Of a DNA stretch of 35,678 bases, positions 8,160-16,204 are shown piece after piece (positions within the stretch are counted from its first letter, which is position 1; every line of letters begins with the position of its first letter). This DNA is from Chloroflexota bacterium. Its GTDB lineage: Bacteria; Chloroflexota; Chloroflexia; Chloroheliales; Chloroheliaceae. A program made the position numbers and the translations under genes. A model generated the notes under the pieces. That model had not been told where the DNA came from. It ran no database searches and saw only the letters and a program-made list of their open reading frames with translations. The stretch is taken from positions 1-35,678 of the forward strand of contig JAQBPB010000030.1 of NCBI GenBank assembly GCA_028287745.1, given 5' to 3'.

Positions 8160-9803
8160 TTAATTTCCGATTGCCAGCTCCCGTTTGCGGTTGCGCCCGG
8201 TCTGACTGAGATTGCGGAACAGATTGCGCGCCCGGCTAACCCGTTTCGAGGGCAACTGGGCCCCGGCCAGGGTAATCATATCGCCATCCAATGCCACCGC
8301 CTTTTCTCCACCATCGGCGCTTTCGCCGTGAGAAGCCAGCAGGGGCAGGTACTTATGATAGCCCAGCAGGGAAGCCATCGTCTGGACGCTCTGGGTCGGG
8401 ACGCTGCGGGTATAGGTATAACCACGGCCCACCGGGGCCGCCTCAATTACCAGTTCGCCCGGTTCCGGCAGCAAGCAGTGATGCACCCCGCCGATACCGC
8501 TCAGCATGTCCTGGTAAGCGCCGGTCATAAAGACCCCGATAACCAGTTCTTCGCCATCTTCCATATAATCTACGTCCGGCAGCATCACGGTGTCATCCGG
8601 TTCGCCCGAGCGGTAGACATCATCCGAGTCGCAAGTCAGGCCGGAAATCCAGGCTTTCTTGAACGGCTTATCGTAGCCGTTTAAGGGCAGGACGATAAAG
8701 GGTTGTTTTAAGGCCCAGGTATCCGGTAAAGAAGACATCAGCGAGCCGTCAATGACGTACCAGGCGACATCCGGGTTGTGGGATGGCTTGGCAACCACGA
8801 CCTTATAGAAATCAAAACCGTAGGCCGCCGCCGTGTACCGGCCAAACTCACCGACTATTTCCGGGTGCTCGATGCCGTATTCGGCGCACATCCCCATAAT
8901 GCCTTCGGTCAGTTCGTCGGCAAACGCCTGGTAATCGAAATCAAAGTCCAGGCTGTAAGGCACCGGCATACCGCCGCCGAAGTTGAACGAGCGCAAGCTC
9001 GGGTGGAGGGCTTTCAGTTCGCAATAGCTGCGGAAGCTGAGCAGCAAAGCCCTGACCCAGTTCTCACGGTCCACGCATTGGGTATCAATCATGGCGTGCA
9101 ACATAACCAGTTTAAGATTGGGGTGCGTTGCAATTTTAGCGGCCACCGCCGGGACATCGGCATGGGCGACACCAAAGCGGCTGGTCACCTTCGAGAAATC
9201 ACCGTCCGGCAGGATCGAGCGGTCCACGCGCAGGCGCAAACCTACTTCGAAATCGAAGGGACTACCGGCAAAAGGGGCGATTTCCTGGGTAGATTCTATA
9301 ATAGGAATAATATTTTTAAAGCCTTCGCGCCGCATCTGCAAAATATTCTGGACATAGGCCGGGGTCTTGAACCCGTTGGTCAGGATCATCCGGTCCGAAG
9401 GCAGGTTGCCCGCTTTCCAGTGCAGCCGGGCCATTTGCAGGTCCATCGGGGAACTGGTTTCATAGTGGGCCCCGGCCTGAAGGGCAGTCCGGATTAAATC
9501 TTCGTACTGGGCCGCTTTTGAAGCGTAGGCATAGGTAAATTTGCCTTGGTAGCCTTTGCGTTGAAAAGCCGAGGCGAAATAGCCATGCATTTTGTTGATC
9601 TGACGGGTAACCAGGGGGGTGAAGCCGATTTCCAGAGGGGAACCCCATTTTTGGCTGAGGTCCAGCAAATCCAGGTCCTGGCAAAAAAGGCGATTATTTT
9701 TTAAATAAAGGGAATCAGTTAATTGATTTGTAGTTAGGCCGTGGCGGCCTCGCAAATATTCGAAATAGGTTGGTGAAGTCGGACCGGCAAGGGTCTGTGT
9801 CAT
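8160..9803 (-). CDS. speA: PLP-dependent arginine decarboxylase-like enzyme (SpeA type)
   Basis: 547 residues of the fold-III (alanine-racemase-like barrel) decarboxylase family. PLP would be held by Lys96 in AYASKA. A glycine-rich phosphate-binding FNFGGG lies at 273-278, EFGR at 319-322 replaces the usual EPGR, and LTCDSDD supplies the active-site Cys391. SLPDTWALKQPF and the run VLPL after it closely resemble biosynthetic arginine decarboxylase SpeA, which makes agmatine for polyamine synthesis. The protein is shorter than E. coli SpeA (658 residues). Diaminopimelate or another basic amino-acid decarboxylase remains possible. ATG 9803 follows AAGAGG. A small reading frame lies 41 nt upstream and may be a leader. 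Confidence 0.8.
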   Translation of the reverse strand: MTQTLAGPTSPTYFEYLRGRHGLTTNQLTDSLYLKNNRLFCQDLDLLDLSQKWGSPLEIGFTPLVTRQINKMHGYFASAFQRKGYQGKFTYAYASKAAQYEDLIRTALQAGAHYETSSPMDLQMARLHWKAGNLPSDRMILTNGFKTPAYVQNILQMRREGFKNIIPIIESTQEIAPFAGSPFDFEVGLRLRVDRSILPDGDFSKVTSRFGVAHADVPAVAAKIATHPNLKLVMLHAMIDTQCVDRENWVRALLLSFRSYCELKALHPSLRSFNFGGGMPVPYSLDFDFDYQAFADELTEGIMGMCAEYGIEHPEIVGEFGRYTAAAYGFDFYKVVVAKPSHNPDVAWYVIDGSLMSSLPDTWALKQPFIVLPLNGYDKPFKKAWISGLTCDSDDVYRSGEPDDTVMLPDVDYMEDGEELVIGVFMTGAYQDMLSGIGGVHHCLLPEPGELVIEAAPVGRGYTYTRSVPTQSVQTMASLLGYHKYLPLLASHGESADGGEKAVALDGDMITLAGAQLPSKRVSRARNLFRNLSQTGRNRKRELAIGN

Positions 9804-9844
9804 TCTATAAAATACCTCTTATTCTTTCTAACAGGCGAGCAAAG

Positions 9845-9919
9845 CTAACCCGCCGTGGCTGATGGATGTCTAACGACAGTCTGGAAACACTCATTCTGGC
9901 GCATAGTATTGGTTAACAT
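9845..9919 (-). CDS. Possible 24-residue leader peptide upstream of speA
   Basis: ATG 9919 is preceded, 5 nt away, by an ideal Shine-Dalgarno AAAGGAG (9931-9925), the strongest in this part of the window. The frame runs 24 codons, starts MLTNTMRQNE, ends VRHPSATAG and stops at TAG 9845, 41 nt before the speA ATG. It contains two Arg codons, one Cys and several Thr. Its location suggests a translated leader controlling the decarboxylase, for example by ribosome stalling, but it matches no family known to me and coding is unproven. Confidence 0.45.
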   Translation of the reverse strand: MLTNTMRQNECFQTVVRHPSATAG

Positions 9920-10366
9920 ATAAACTCCTTTGGTAATCCTTACCGGGTCGAGGGCGCGACCGTTTCAGTTAATAAAAACTGAACTATCAAGCACCCCAGG
10001 CATCTTCTTTTACGGAAAACCTTACCGCTACGGTTTTAACCTTGTCAGGTCATAAACCGTGCAATCGATGCCGGTAAAGAGGGCAAACTTCATTCCGGTT
10101 AGAACGAATTAAGATATTCTTCTTTTCGGAACAATATATACGTGAAAGTTCCGACAAAGTTACAATAGATTCCTTAATAAGTCCTGGCCGCAAGAAATAA
10201 TTCTACCATATGTAGCCAGACTCTACAACTTAAATAAATGCGTTTTTGCCTTACGGGCAGCCAACTTTTTATACCACCCAATTACCTGGCACAGCCTAAA
10301 CAGGCAAGTCTGCTTACTGGAAGAGGATTGCAAGGCTCGCTATGTTTTTTTTACGCTATTAAGGTG

Positions 10367-10397
10367 ATTACAATCACACCCCACGCGGGGTTGTAAT
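10367..10397. promoter_or_regulatory. Inverted repeat directly upstream of the FHA-operon promoter
   Basis: ATTACAA (10367-10373) and TTGTAAT (10391-10397) are exact reverse complements. Inside them CCCC-ACGC-GGGG (10379-10390) forms a second short stem. The element ends 3 bases before the predicted -35, a typical place for an activator or repressor site. Confidence 0.45.
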
Positions 10398-10399
10398 GC

Positions 10400-10428
10400 T
10401 TGCTTTTCTCAGAATGATGACTTAAAAT
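10400..10428 (+). promoter_or_regulatory. Candidate promoter of the FHA-PP2C-subtilase operon
   Basis: TTGCTT (10400-10405), 17 bases, TAAAAT (10423-10428). The -10 matches 5 of 6. A 6-bp inverted repeat ACTTAA/TTAAGT (10420-10439) overlaps the -10. The leader to ATG 10541 would be about 105 nt. Confidence 0.45.
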
Positions 10429-10540
10429 GACTCTTAAGTGTGCGTAGGAAGTCTGGTTTTCCATCCAGAATAAAAGTTATAGAACTACGTTATTTTCGTT
10501 GGCATTGTAGAGAAACCCAGGGCATTCGAGGGGCCAGGTA

Positions 10541-11800
10541 ATGGAATTAGTGGTTGAATCCGGTCCGGACGCAGGTAAAATTTTCCAGGTTGGCCCGGCA
10601 ATGCTGGTAGCCGGTCGGCAATTCGGTGTCGACATTCTGCTTAATGATGACCAGATTTCTCGCCGTCACGCTTCTTTTGAAGCAGTGAACAATGTTTTGC
10701 TTCTCAACGACCTGGGCTCAGCCAACGGCACCCGCCTGAACGGCCGCACCATAGACGCCAACCAGCCCATGTCCCTCTCACCCGGCGACCGTATCCAGAT
10801 TGGCCGCACTACCCTGGTAGTGCGTGGCCTGGAAGTTGTCAAGGATGAGCCAACCCTGACCGAACTGGCCGGGGCTTTTCCGGCTAACAATCCTTATGGC
10901 AGCCAGGCCCCCGCCGCTTACCCCGGCCACCGGCCCGACCAACCGCTGAATGACCCTTCCGCCGCTTATTACCAGGACCAGAACCCGGGCTACTACCAGC
11001 CTAACCCGGCCCAACCTTACCCCGGTGGTCCCCATAACATTCCCCCGGTCCAGGCACCTATACCTGCACCCACCCCTTATTACCAGAATGTTCCCCCGGC
11101 AGCACCAGCCGCCCGGAAAAGCAATAGTGGCCCTATTCTTGCCGGTATAGCGGGCATCCTGGTTGTGGCTATTCTTGCCATTGGAGCGATCCTTTTAATT
11201 GACGGTAATAAGCCCGGCAGCGGGGACCAGAGGTCAACCTCCACCCCGGAAACCCCGGTCGCGATTGTACCAAATATGCAAACAATCGTCGGGCCAAACG
11301 GCAGTAACGCTTTGCCGCCCGCGCCGCCTGCCTCAACCGGCGGGACCGCGCCCACTCCGAATGCTTCCGGCCAGGGTACCAGATCGTTAGGGATTTCTAT
11401 TGTTTACCCGACCGGCTGGAAGACTACCGTGGATGAGGGCCAGAACTCGATTGAAAGCTACGCGCCCGATGGAATTACTTTCTCCCTGGTCCACCGGCTT
11501 TCCGGCCTCAAAGGTACGCCCGCCGAACGCCTTACGGCTTATTTGAGGGGTATTGAAGAAAATATTGACGGCTACAAGCTGACCCGCCCGGTGCAAGCGG
11601 CCTCTTCGGATAACACCATTGCGGATGCCTACATTACTTATAGCCTGAATGATGGTAAACTTAAGCAGCGAGACTATATTGTGGCTACGGCTAATACGGC
11701 CGGTGATACTTACTTTATCCATTTCTCGTCCGAAGATGCGTCCTTTGAAAGCCAGATAAACACCTTTAATTCCATCCTGAAATCCATTGCTATAAACTAG
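10541..11800 (+). CDS. Membrane-anchored FHA domain protein with extracytoplasmic PsbP-like domain
   Basis: 419 residues. An N-terminal FHA domain (about 1-95) has the phosphothreonine-binding signature: Gly25-Arg26, SRRH (40-43) and SANGT (60-64). A Pro/Tyr/Asn-rich linker (about 110-190) leads to one transmembrane helix (about 197-221). A Pro/Thr-rich stalk follows, then a compact C-terminal domain from about 285 (ISIVYPTGW start), resembling the PsbP/LpqN type of single-domain lipoproteins. FHA inside and sensor-like domain outside suggests it links an external state to phospho-Thr signalling. First gene of an operon with the PP2C phosphatase 32 bp downstream. The PsbP-like assignment is tentative. 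Confidence 0.87.
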   Translation: MELVVESGPDAGKIFQVGPAMLVAGRQFGVDILLNDDQISRRHASFEAVNNVLLLNDLGSANGTRLNGRTIDANQPMSLSPGDRIQIGRTTLVVRGLEVVKDEPTLTELAGAFPANNPYGSQAPAAYPGHRPDQPLNDPSAAYYQDQNPGYYQPNPAQPYPGGPHNIPPVQAPIPAPTPYYQNVPPAAPAARKSNSGPILAGIAGILVVAILAIGAILLIDGNKPGSGDQRSTSTPETPVAIVPNMQTIVGPNGSNALPPAPPASTGGTAPTPNASGQGTRSLGISIVYPTGWKTTVDEGQNSIESYAPDGITFSLVHRLSGLKGTPAERLTAYLRGIEENIDGYKLTRPVQAASSDNTIADAYITYSLNDGKLKQRDYIVATANTAGDTYFIHFSSEDASFESQINTFNSILKSIAIN

Positions 11801-11832
11801 GCGGTATTGGTCTAATTGCTGAGAGGAAATAA

Positions 11833-13629
11833 TTGCTAAAGCTAGAACCAGTAGCCCTGACCCATGTAGGGCGTAAACGAAGTAACAACCAGGACTACCT
11901 GGGTGACCTGATTTTCAAAAGCGGCCGGAAGTTCGGTCCTGAGAAATTAAATGAGCGTGGTCATCTTTTTGCCGTTGCGGACGGTATGGGCGGTTACGCC
12001 GGGGGCGAAGTAGCCAGCGAGCTTGCTATTACCACTTTGTTTGAACGCTATTACAATGGGCCCAGTTCTGGCGACATTGCCAGTGACCTGAGCGAAGCTA
12101 TTCGTTCGGCCAACCTCAAGGTCCATACCGAAGCCAGCGGCAGCGGCCGTCCCCAGATGGGTACGACCCTGACTACCGTACTGGTTAAAGGCAACAAGGC
12201 TATCTTTGGGAACGTTGGCGACAGCAGGACTTATCTTATCCGCCAGGGCTTGCCGGAACGCGTCACCCACGACCATTCGCTGGTCCAGGACCAGATTGAC
12301 GCCGGGGTCCTGACGCCCGAACAGGCCGAACGCAGCGCCATCAAAAACTTTATCACCAGGGCCATCGGCCACCGCGACGAGGTTGAGTCCGACCTGTTCG
12401 AGCGCGAAATCCAACCTAACGATGTGCTGCTCCTGTGTTCGGACGGCCTGCACGGCCTGGTCAAAGAAATTGAGCTGGGCACCGTTGTTGCGACCGCGCC
12501 GAGTATGCAGGAAGCCGCGCAGACCCTGGTGGACATGGCTAACGACCGGGGCGGCCACGACAACATCAGCGTAATGCTTATCCGGGTCGAAGACGTGGGC
12601 GAACCCCTGCCCCCTATCTTGAAAGGCCGGGAGCCGGTTTATAATTCCAACCGGGCAGTCTTTAACCAGCAGACCGAACCGCTGGGAGCGGTCCCCCAGT
12701 CTTCCAACAGCGGCACGACTGTCTCGCAAGCCGATAGGCCCACCGTACCCACCCCGGTACCGGTGATGGCGCCCGCCGTCCCGGCCGCGTTTACCCAGTC
12801 CACCTTGCCTATGACGACCATGACCGAAACCAGGCCCAAAAAGAGTAAATTCGGGCTGATTTTAGGTTTGTTGGCCCTCTTAATAGTGGCCGGTGGTGTA
12901 GCCGCCTTTGTCCTTTTAGCCGGTGGTTCGCCAAACATAGCGGCCACACCATCCCCGGTGCCAGTAGTCCAACCGACGGTCGCACCCACCCCGACAATTA
13001 CCGTGACTCCGGCCCAGACCACGCCGGTAGCGGCCCCGGCTACAGTTACACCCGCGCCACCGACCGGCACCCCGGTCAGTACGGCCGGTGCAGTCGCGGC
13101 CCCGAGCAGCAATAATGCAAGTCCCACACCCAGTGGGCCGGTCGCGAACGTAGCGGGCGAAACCGGGCGGCCGACTTCCCAGAGCGGCAGCCTGACCGGC
13201 ACGAACCAGACGCCCGGTGTGGCTACTTTAATCAATACCGGCAACTGTCCGGGGGTAAAATCGGACGGGGATATGTTCTGCTGGTCGGTTTCCAGCCTGG
13301 CAACAGTCCGTGAGGTTGAAGTGGAACTGGCAAACTTTTCGGGCGATTACGTGGTCCGGCTAAACACGCTCGACTCGTCAAACACTACTCTCCAATCAGT
13401 AAGTTTGAACCCGGTCCCGGGTGCCAGCGGCCATTATAAAGCAAATGTTACTGGTCTTGCGGTCGGCAGTTACCGGCTCGAACTGTCCCGTATCACCAAT
13501 TCAACCACGCCGCTGGAGTCATACAATCTAAAACTTGGCCCGCGTGACGCGGAAGCCTGGGCCGTATCCTCAATCAAGATAACTCAGAAGAATGCCGCGC
13601 TGCTGGTCGAAGTAACTGCCCGGCGCTAA
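11833..13629 (+). CDS. Membrane PP2C-type Ser/Thr protein phosphatase with extracytoplasmic domain
   Basis: 598 residues from TTG 11833, preceded by AGAGGA. The cytoplasmic PP2C domain (1-255) has the motifs RSNNQD, ADGMGG (Asp50, Gly51 metal ligands), GTTL, GDSR (129-132), LCSDGL (Asp204) and GHDN (Asp243). A Pro/Thr-rich segment precedes one transmembrane helix (about 339-363), and a Thr/Pro-rich stalk leads to a C-terminal beta domain (about 465-598) like bacterial pre-peptidase C-terminal domains. PP2C enzymes reverse phosphorylation by PknB-type kinases. The single TM plus outer domain mirrors receptor kinases, so this is probably a receptor-like phosphatase. The Ser/Thr kinase at 34093 is a candidate partner. 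Confidence 0.94.
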   Translation: MLKLEPVALTHVGRKRSNNQDYLGDLIFKSGRKFGPEKLNERGHLFAVADGMGGYAGGEVASELAITTLFERYYNGPSSGDIASDLSEAIRSANLKVHTEASGSGRPQMGTTLTTVLVKGNKAIFGNVGDSRTYLIRQGLPERVTHDHSLVQDQIDAGVLTPEQAERSAIKNFITRAIGHRDEVESDLFEREIQPNDVLLLCSDGLHGLVKEIELGTVVATAPSMQEAAQTLVDMANDRGGHDNISVMLIRVEDVGEPLPPILKGREPVYNSNRAVFNQQTEPLGAVPQSSNSGTTVSQADRPTVPTPVPVMAPAVPAAFTQSTLPMTTMTETRPKKSKFGLILGLLALLIVAGGVAAFVLLAGGSPNIAATPSPVPVVQPTVAPTPTITVTPAQTTPVAAPATVTPAPPTGTPVSTAGAVAAPSSNNASPTPSGPVANVAGETGRPTSQSGSLTGTNQTPGVATLINTGNCPGVKSDGDMFCWSVSSLATVREVEVELANFSGDYVVRLNTLDSSNTTLQSVSLNPVPGASGHYKANVTGLAVGSYRLELSRITNSTTPLESYNLKLGPRDAEAWAVSSIKITQKNAALLVEVTARR

Positions 13630-13700
13630 CCGACTGGCTCGCAAGCCCCATTACCTGGCTCCATCAAAACCGGCTACCTTATTAGCCCTGGGGGAATAGA

Positions 13701-16112
13701 ATGGTTTCTCAACCTGTTTTAGCAGGTTTTGAAAATTGGACCGAGAAGTTTCTTTCGCGGCGTATTTCCCCTGGCGGCAAAATCACCCGGCTGGCCTGCT
13801 TGCTGGCACTGTTTATAAACTTATTACTGGCGGCCTGTGGCGATAGCTCACCCACACCCTTGCCGCCTACCCCCGACCTTCTCCAGGAATCCAGTAAAAT
13901 TGATACGACCCTGCGGGACCTGCTGGTAAATTACCAGTCAGGCGGGCTTGAAGCCGCCCGAACCTATGCCAGGGATAGCGGGCTGCTGGATAAGCAGGAC
14001 CGGGTGCGCTTTGGCCTAACCCTGACAAATGCCACCGCCGCCCCTATCCTGACCGCCCAGGTCAATAAAATGGGCGGTCAGGTCTATAGCAGCGCGGATG
14101 ATCGCCTGGCGGTAGCGGTGGAACTGGACAAGCTGACCACGTATTTCAACCTCACTAACAAGCGAAATTTTCTGCAGGAGCTGGCTTCTTTCAAGGAAGT
14201 TAAAGAGTTAAAGCTGCTGCTGGCCCCTTCCCTGGACGGACCTTTTCCGGGCTTACCCCCACCGGGCAACCTGACCAGCCTGGCCCTGAACCAGGGAGTG
14301 GCGCTAATCGGGGCCGACCGCTGGCACAAAGCCGGTTTCACCGGCCAGGGCATCCGGGTCGGCATTATGGACGGAGGCTTTGCCAATTACCGGTCTTTCC
14401 TGGGCACGGCTTTACCGCCCGCCGCGCGGGTCCAATTCCAATCTTTCCTGGTTGGTAACGAAGAAGGCCCCGAAAGTCACGGAGTAGCCGTAGCCGAAAT
14501 CGTCCATTCGCTGGCCCCGGAAGCCAGCCTGTTCCTGGCCCCTATCGAAGATGAAATCGGCTTTATCCGGGCCGTAGATTATTTCATTGAGAAAAAAGTC
14601 CAGATATTACAGATTTCGCTGGGCTGGGGCGGCCTGTTCCCCGGCGACGGCACCGGTAAAATGGTCGAAAAGCTGGACGAAGCCCGCCGGGCCGGTATCC
14701 TGCCGGTAGTCTCGACCGGAAACTACGGCCAGTCCCACTATATGGCAACGTTTAAGCCTGACCAGGCCGGTTTTCAGCACTTTGAAGGGGACCGGCTAAC
14801 CCTAAAACTAAAAGCCACCGCCGCCCCGGCCTGGGTGTCGCTGCGCTGGGAGGAACCCTGGGACGCGCCCCGCACTAACCTGGACCTTTATGTGCTGGAC
14901 ACCAACCAGCAGCCGCTTTCGAGTTCGCGCAATGACCAGGGGCCGGGCTTTAGTAAACCTCCCACCGAGCTAGCCCCTTTCCGCGCCCAACCCGGCCAGA
15001 CCTATTTCATCCAGGTCAAGCTGGCTAACCCGGCCAAAGACCGCCCCCTACCAGCCGGGTTACGCTTCCACCTGTTTGCCTACAATGCCAACCTGGAAAG
15101 CGCCACCCCGGAAAGTAGCCTGGCTACCCCCGGTGATGCCCGGGGAGCGCTCAGTGTGGGCGCGACCGGCTGGCAGACCGACCAGTTGGAGCTGTACAGT
15201 TCACGTGGCCCGACCGGCGACAACCGGGCCAAGCCCGATTTAGTCGGGCCGAGCGGGATAACCGGAGCGGTCATGAAACAACCCTTCCAGGGCACCAGCG
15301 CCGCCGCGCCCCAGGTCTCCGGTACGGCAGCCCTGGTCTGGAGCGCCGCCCGCGAACTGACCGCCGACCAGGTAGCGGCCTACCTCCAGCGTAACGCCCT
15401 GGATTTAGGCGTACCGGGGCCGGACCCGCTCTTTGGCTTTGGCCGGGTCCGGTTAGGCTCCGAAGAAGCCGCCCGCGAGGGCTTGCCCGGCCTGTCAGGG
15501 CCGGTTGCCAATGGCCCGCCCTTCAGTGACGACTTTATTTCCGCTGAGAGCGGTTTACCCAATAACGCCCGCGCCTTTTATAATCTAAACGGTCCCGCCA
15601 CCGGCCAGGGCTACCGGGTCAGCGCCCTGCCGGGCCGGTTGAACTGGAATTCCTACCTGGACCGCTCTTTTGAAGAATTCCGGGCAAACGTAACTATCCA
15701 GCCAGTCACAAACCCACCGGGTCTTTTCTACGGACTAATCTTCTGGCAGCAAGGCCCCGAAGATTACTACGCCTGGCTGGTCAGCGGCCAGCGCTATGCC
15801 CTGCTCAAACGCAGCGGCCCGGCCTGGACCGCCCTGAGCGATTGGAGCCAGGATGCGGCCCTGCCGGGCAACACAAATCCCCTGGCGTTCAGCCTGGAAG
15901 CTACCGGCGGGTATTTACGCCTCAGATTAGATGGGAAAATTTTACAGACTATTACCTTCAAGGCCGGTTCTAAAATCGCGCCACCGGCTCAACTGGGCGG
16001 CAAGTTCGGTTTTGGCGCCGGACTATTCAGCTCACCCGCCGTACTTTCCAGCAGCCCCCAACCGGCTGTTACCTTCAGCCGCCTGGTTATTACCCCGTTA
16101 ACCACCCGCTAA
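13701..16112 (+). CDS. Subtilase (S8) lipoprotein with C-terminal LamG-like domain
   Basis: 803 residues; ATG 13701 follows GGGGGA. Lipoprotein signal peptide with a long n-region and lipobox LLLAAC (Cys46). The S8 protease core carries Asp224 (GIMDGG), His260 (ESHGVAVAEI), oxyanion Asn341 (STGNYG) and Ser533 (GTSAAAP). A roughly 140-residue beta-rich insert (about 345-475) of pre-peptidase type separates Asn341 from the rest of the core. The C-terminus (about 590-800) looks like a concanavalin/LamG beta-sandwich for ligand binding. It is a lipid-anchored, extracytoplasmic protease, last gene of the FHA-PP2C operon (71-bp gap). Cotranscription suggests proteolysis of surface proteins under the same control; the substrate is unknown. 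Confidence 0.93.
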   Translation: MVSQPVLAGFENWTEKFLSRRISPGGKITRLACLLALFINLLLAACGDSSPTPLPPTPDLLQESSKIDTTLRDLLVNYQSGGLEAARTYARDSGLLDKQDRVRFGLTLTNATAAPILTAQVNKMGGQVYSSADDRLAVAVELDKLTTYFNLTNKRNFLQELASFKEVKELKLLLAPSLDGPFPGLPPPGNLTSLALNQGVALIGADRWHKAGFTGQGIRVGIMDGGFANYRSFLGTALPPAARVQFQSFLVGNEEGPESHGVAVAEIVHSLAPEASLFLAPIEDEIGFIRAVDYFIEKKVQILQISLGWGGLFPGDGTGKMVEKLDEARRAGILPVVSTGNYGQSHYMATFKPDQAGFQHFEGDRLTLKLKATAAPAWVSLRWEEPWDAPRTNLDLYVLDTNQQPLSSSRNDQGPGFSKPPTELAPFRAQPGQTYFIQVKLANPAKDRPLPAGLRFHLFAYNANLESATPESSLATPGDARGALSVGATGWQTDQLELYSSRGPTGDNRAKPDLVGPSGITGAVMKQPFQGTSAAAPQVSGTAALVWSAARELTADQVAAYLQRNALDLGVPGPDPLFGFGRVRLGSEEAAREGLPGLSGPVANGPPFSDDFISAESGLPNNARAFYNLNGPATGQGYRVSALPGRLNWNSYLDRSFEEFRANVTIQPVTNPPGLFYGLIFWQQGPEDYYAWLVSGQRYALLKRSGPAWTALSDWSQDAALPGNTNPLAFSLEATGGYLRLRLDGKILQTITFKAGSKIAPPAQLGGKFGFGAGLFSSPAVLSSSPQPAVTFSRLVITPLTTR

Positions 16113-16160
16113 CTCTTTAGCAAACCAAACTAATTACTCTGCAAGGCAGGATTTGTCATT

Positions 16161-16190
16161 AAACCTGTTTTTCGCTACAGGCATTTTTAA
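16161..16190. terminator. Weak terminator between convergent genes
   Basis: CCTGT (16164-16168) pairs with ACAGG (16177-16181) and is followed on the plus strand by CATTTTT. The stem is only 5 bp, so termination may be modest. It lies between the converging subtilase and kdgK genes. Confidence 0.45.
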
Positions 16191-16204
16191 GCAAACTCAA
16201 ACTC

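Larger units (their letters stand above)
9920..10540. other. Long divergent intergenic region with several hairpins
   Basis: Holds the leader side of speA and the promoter side of the FHA operon. Hairpins seen: TTCAGTT/AACTGAA around 9964-9983; ACGGTTT/AAACCGT with an inner ACC/GGT pair (10030-10060); TCGGAAC/GTTCCGA (10126-10132 and 10148-10154). On the minus strand these fall in the speA leader, so a structured regulatory RNA is possible. I could not match any known riboswitch. No coding region besides the small frame at 9845-9919. Confidence 0.4.

Noticed and set aside
8778..9497. 239-codon plus-strand frame opposite the arginine decarboxylase
   Set aside because: Antisense to a conserved enzyme; composition is typical of a mirrored reading frame and there is no ribosome binding site.
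10367..10397. Inverted repeat considered as a CIRCE heat-shock element
   Set aside because: CIRCE arms are TTAGCACTC/GAGTGCTAA with a 9-nt spacer; these arms and the spacer differ.
11947..12729. 260-codon minus-strand frame opposite the PP2C gene
   Set aside because: The PP2C motifs on the plus strand explain the sequence; the reverse translation has no recognisable motifs.
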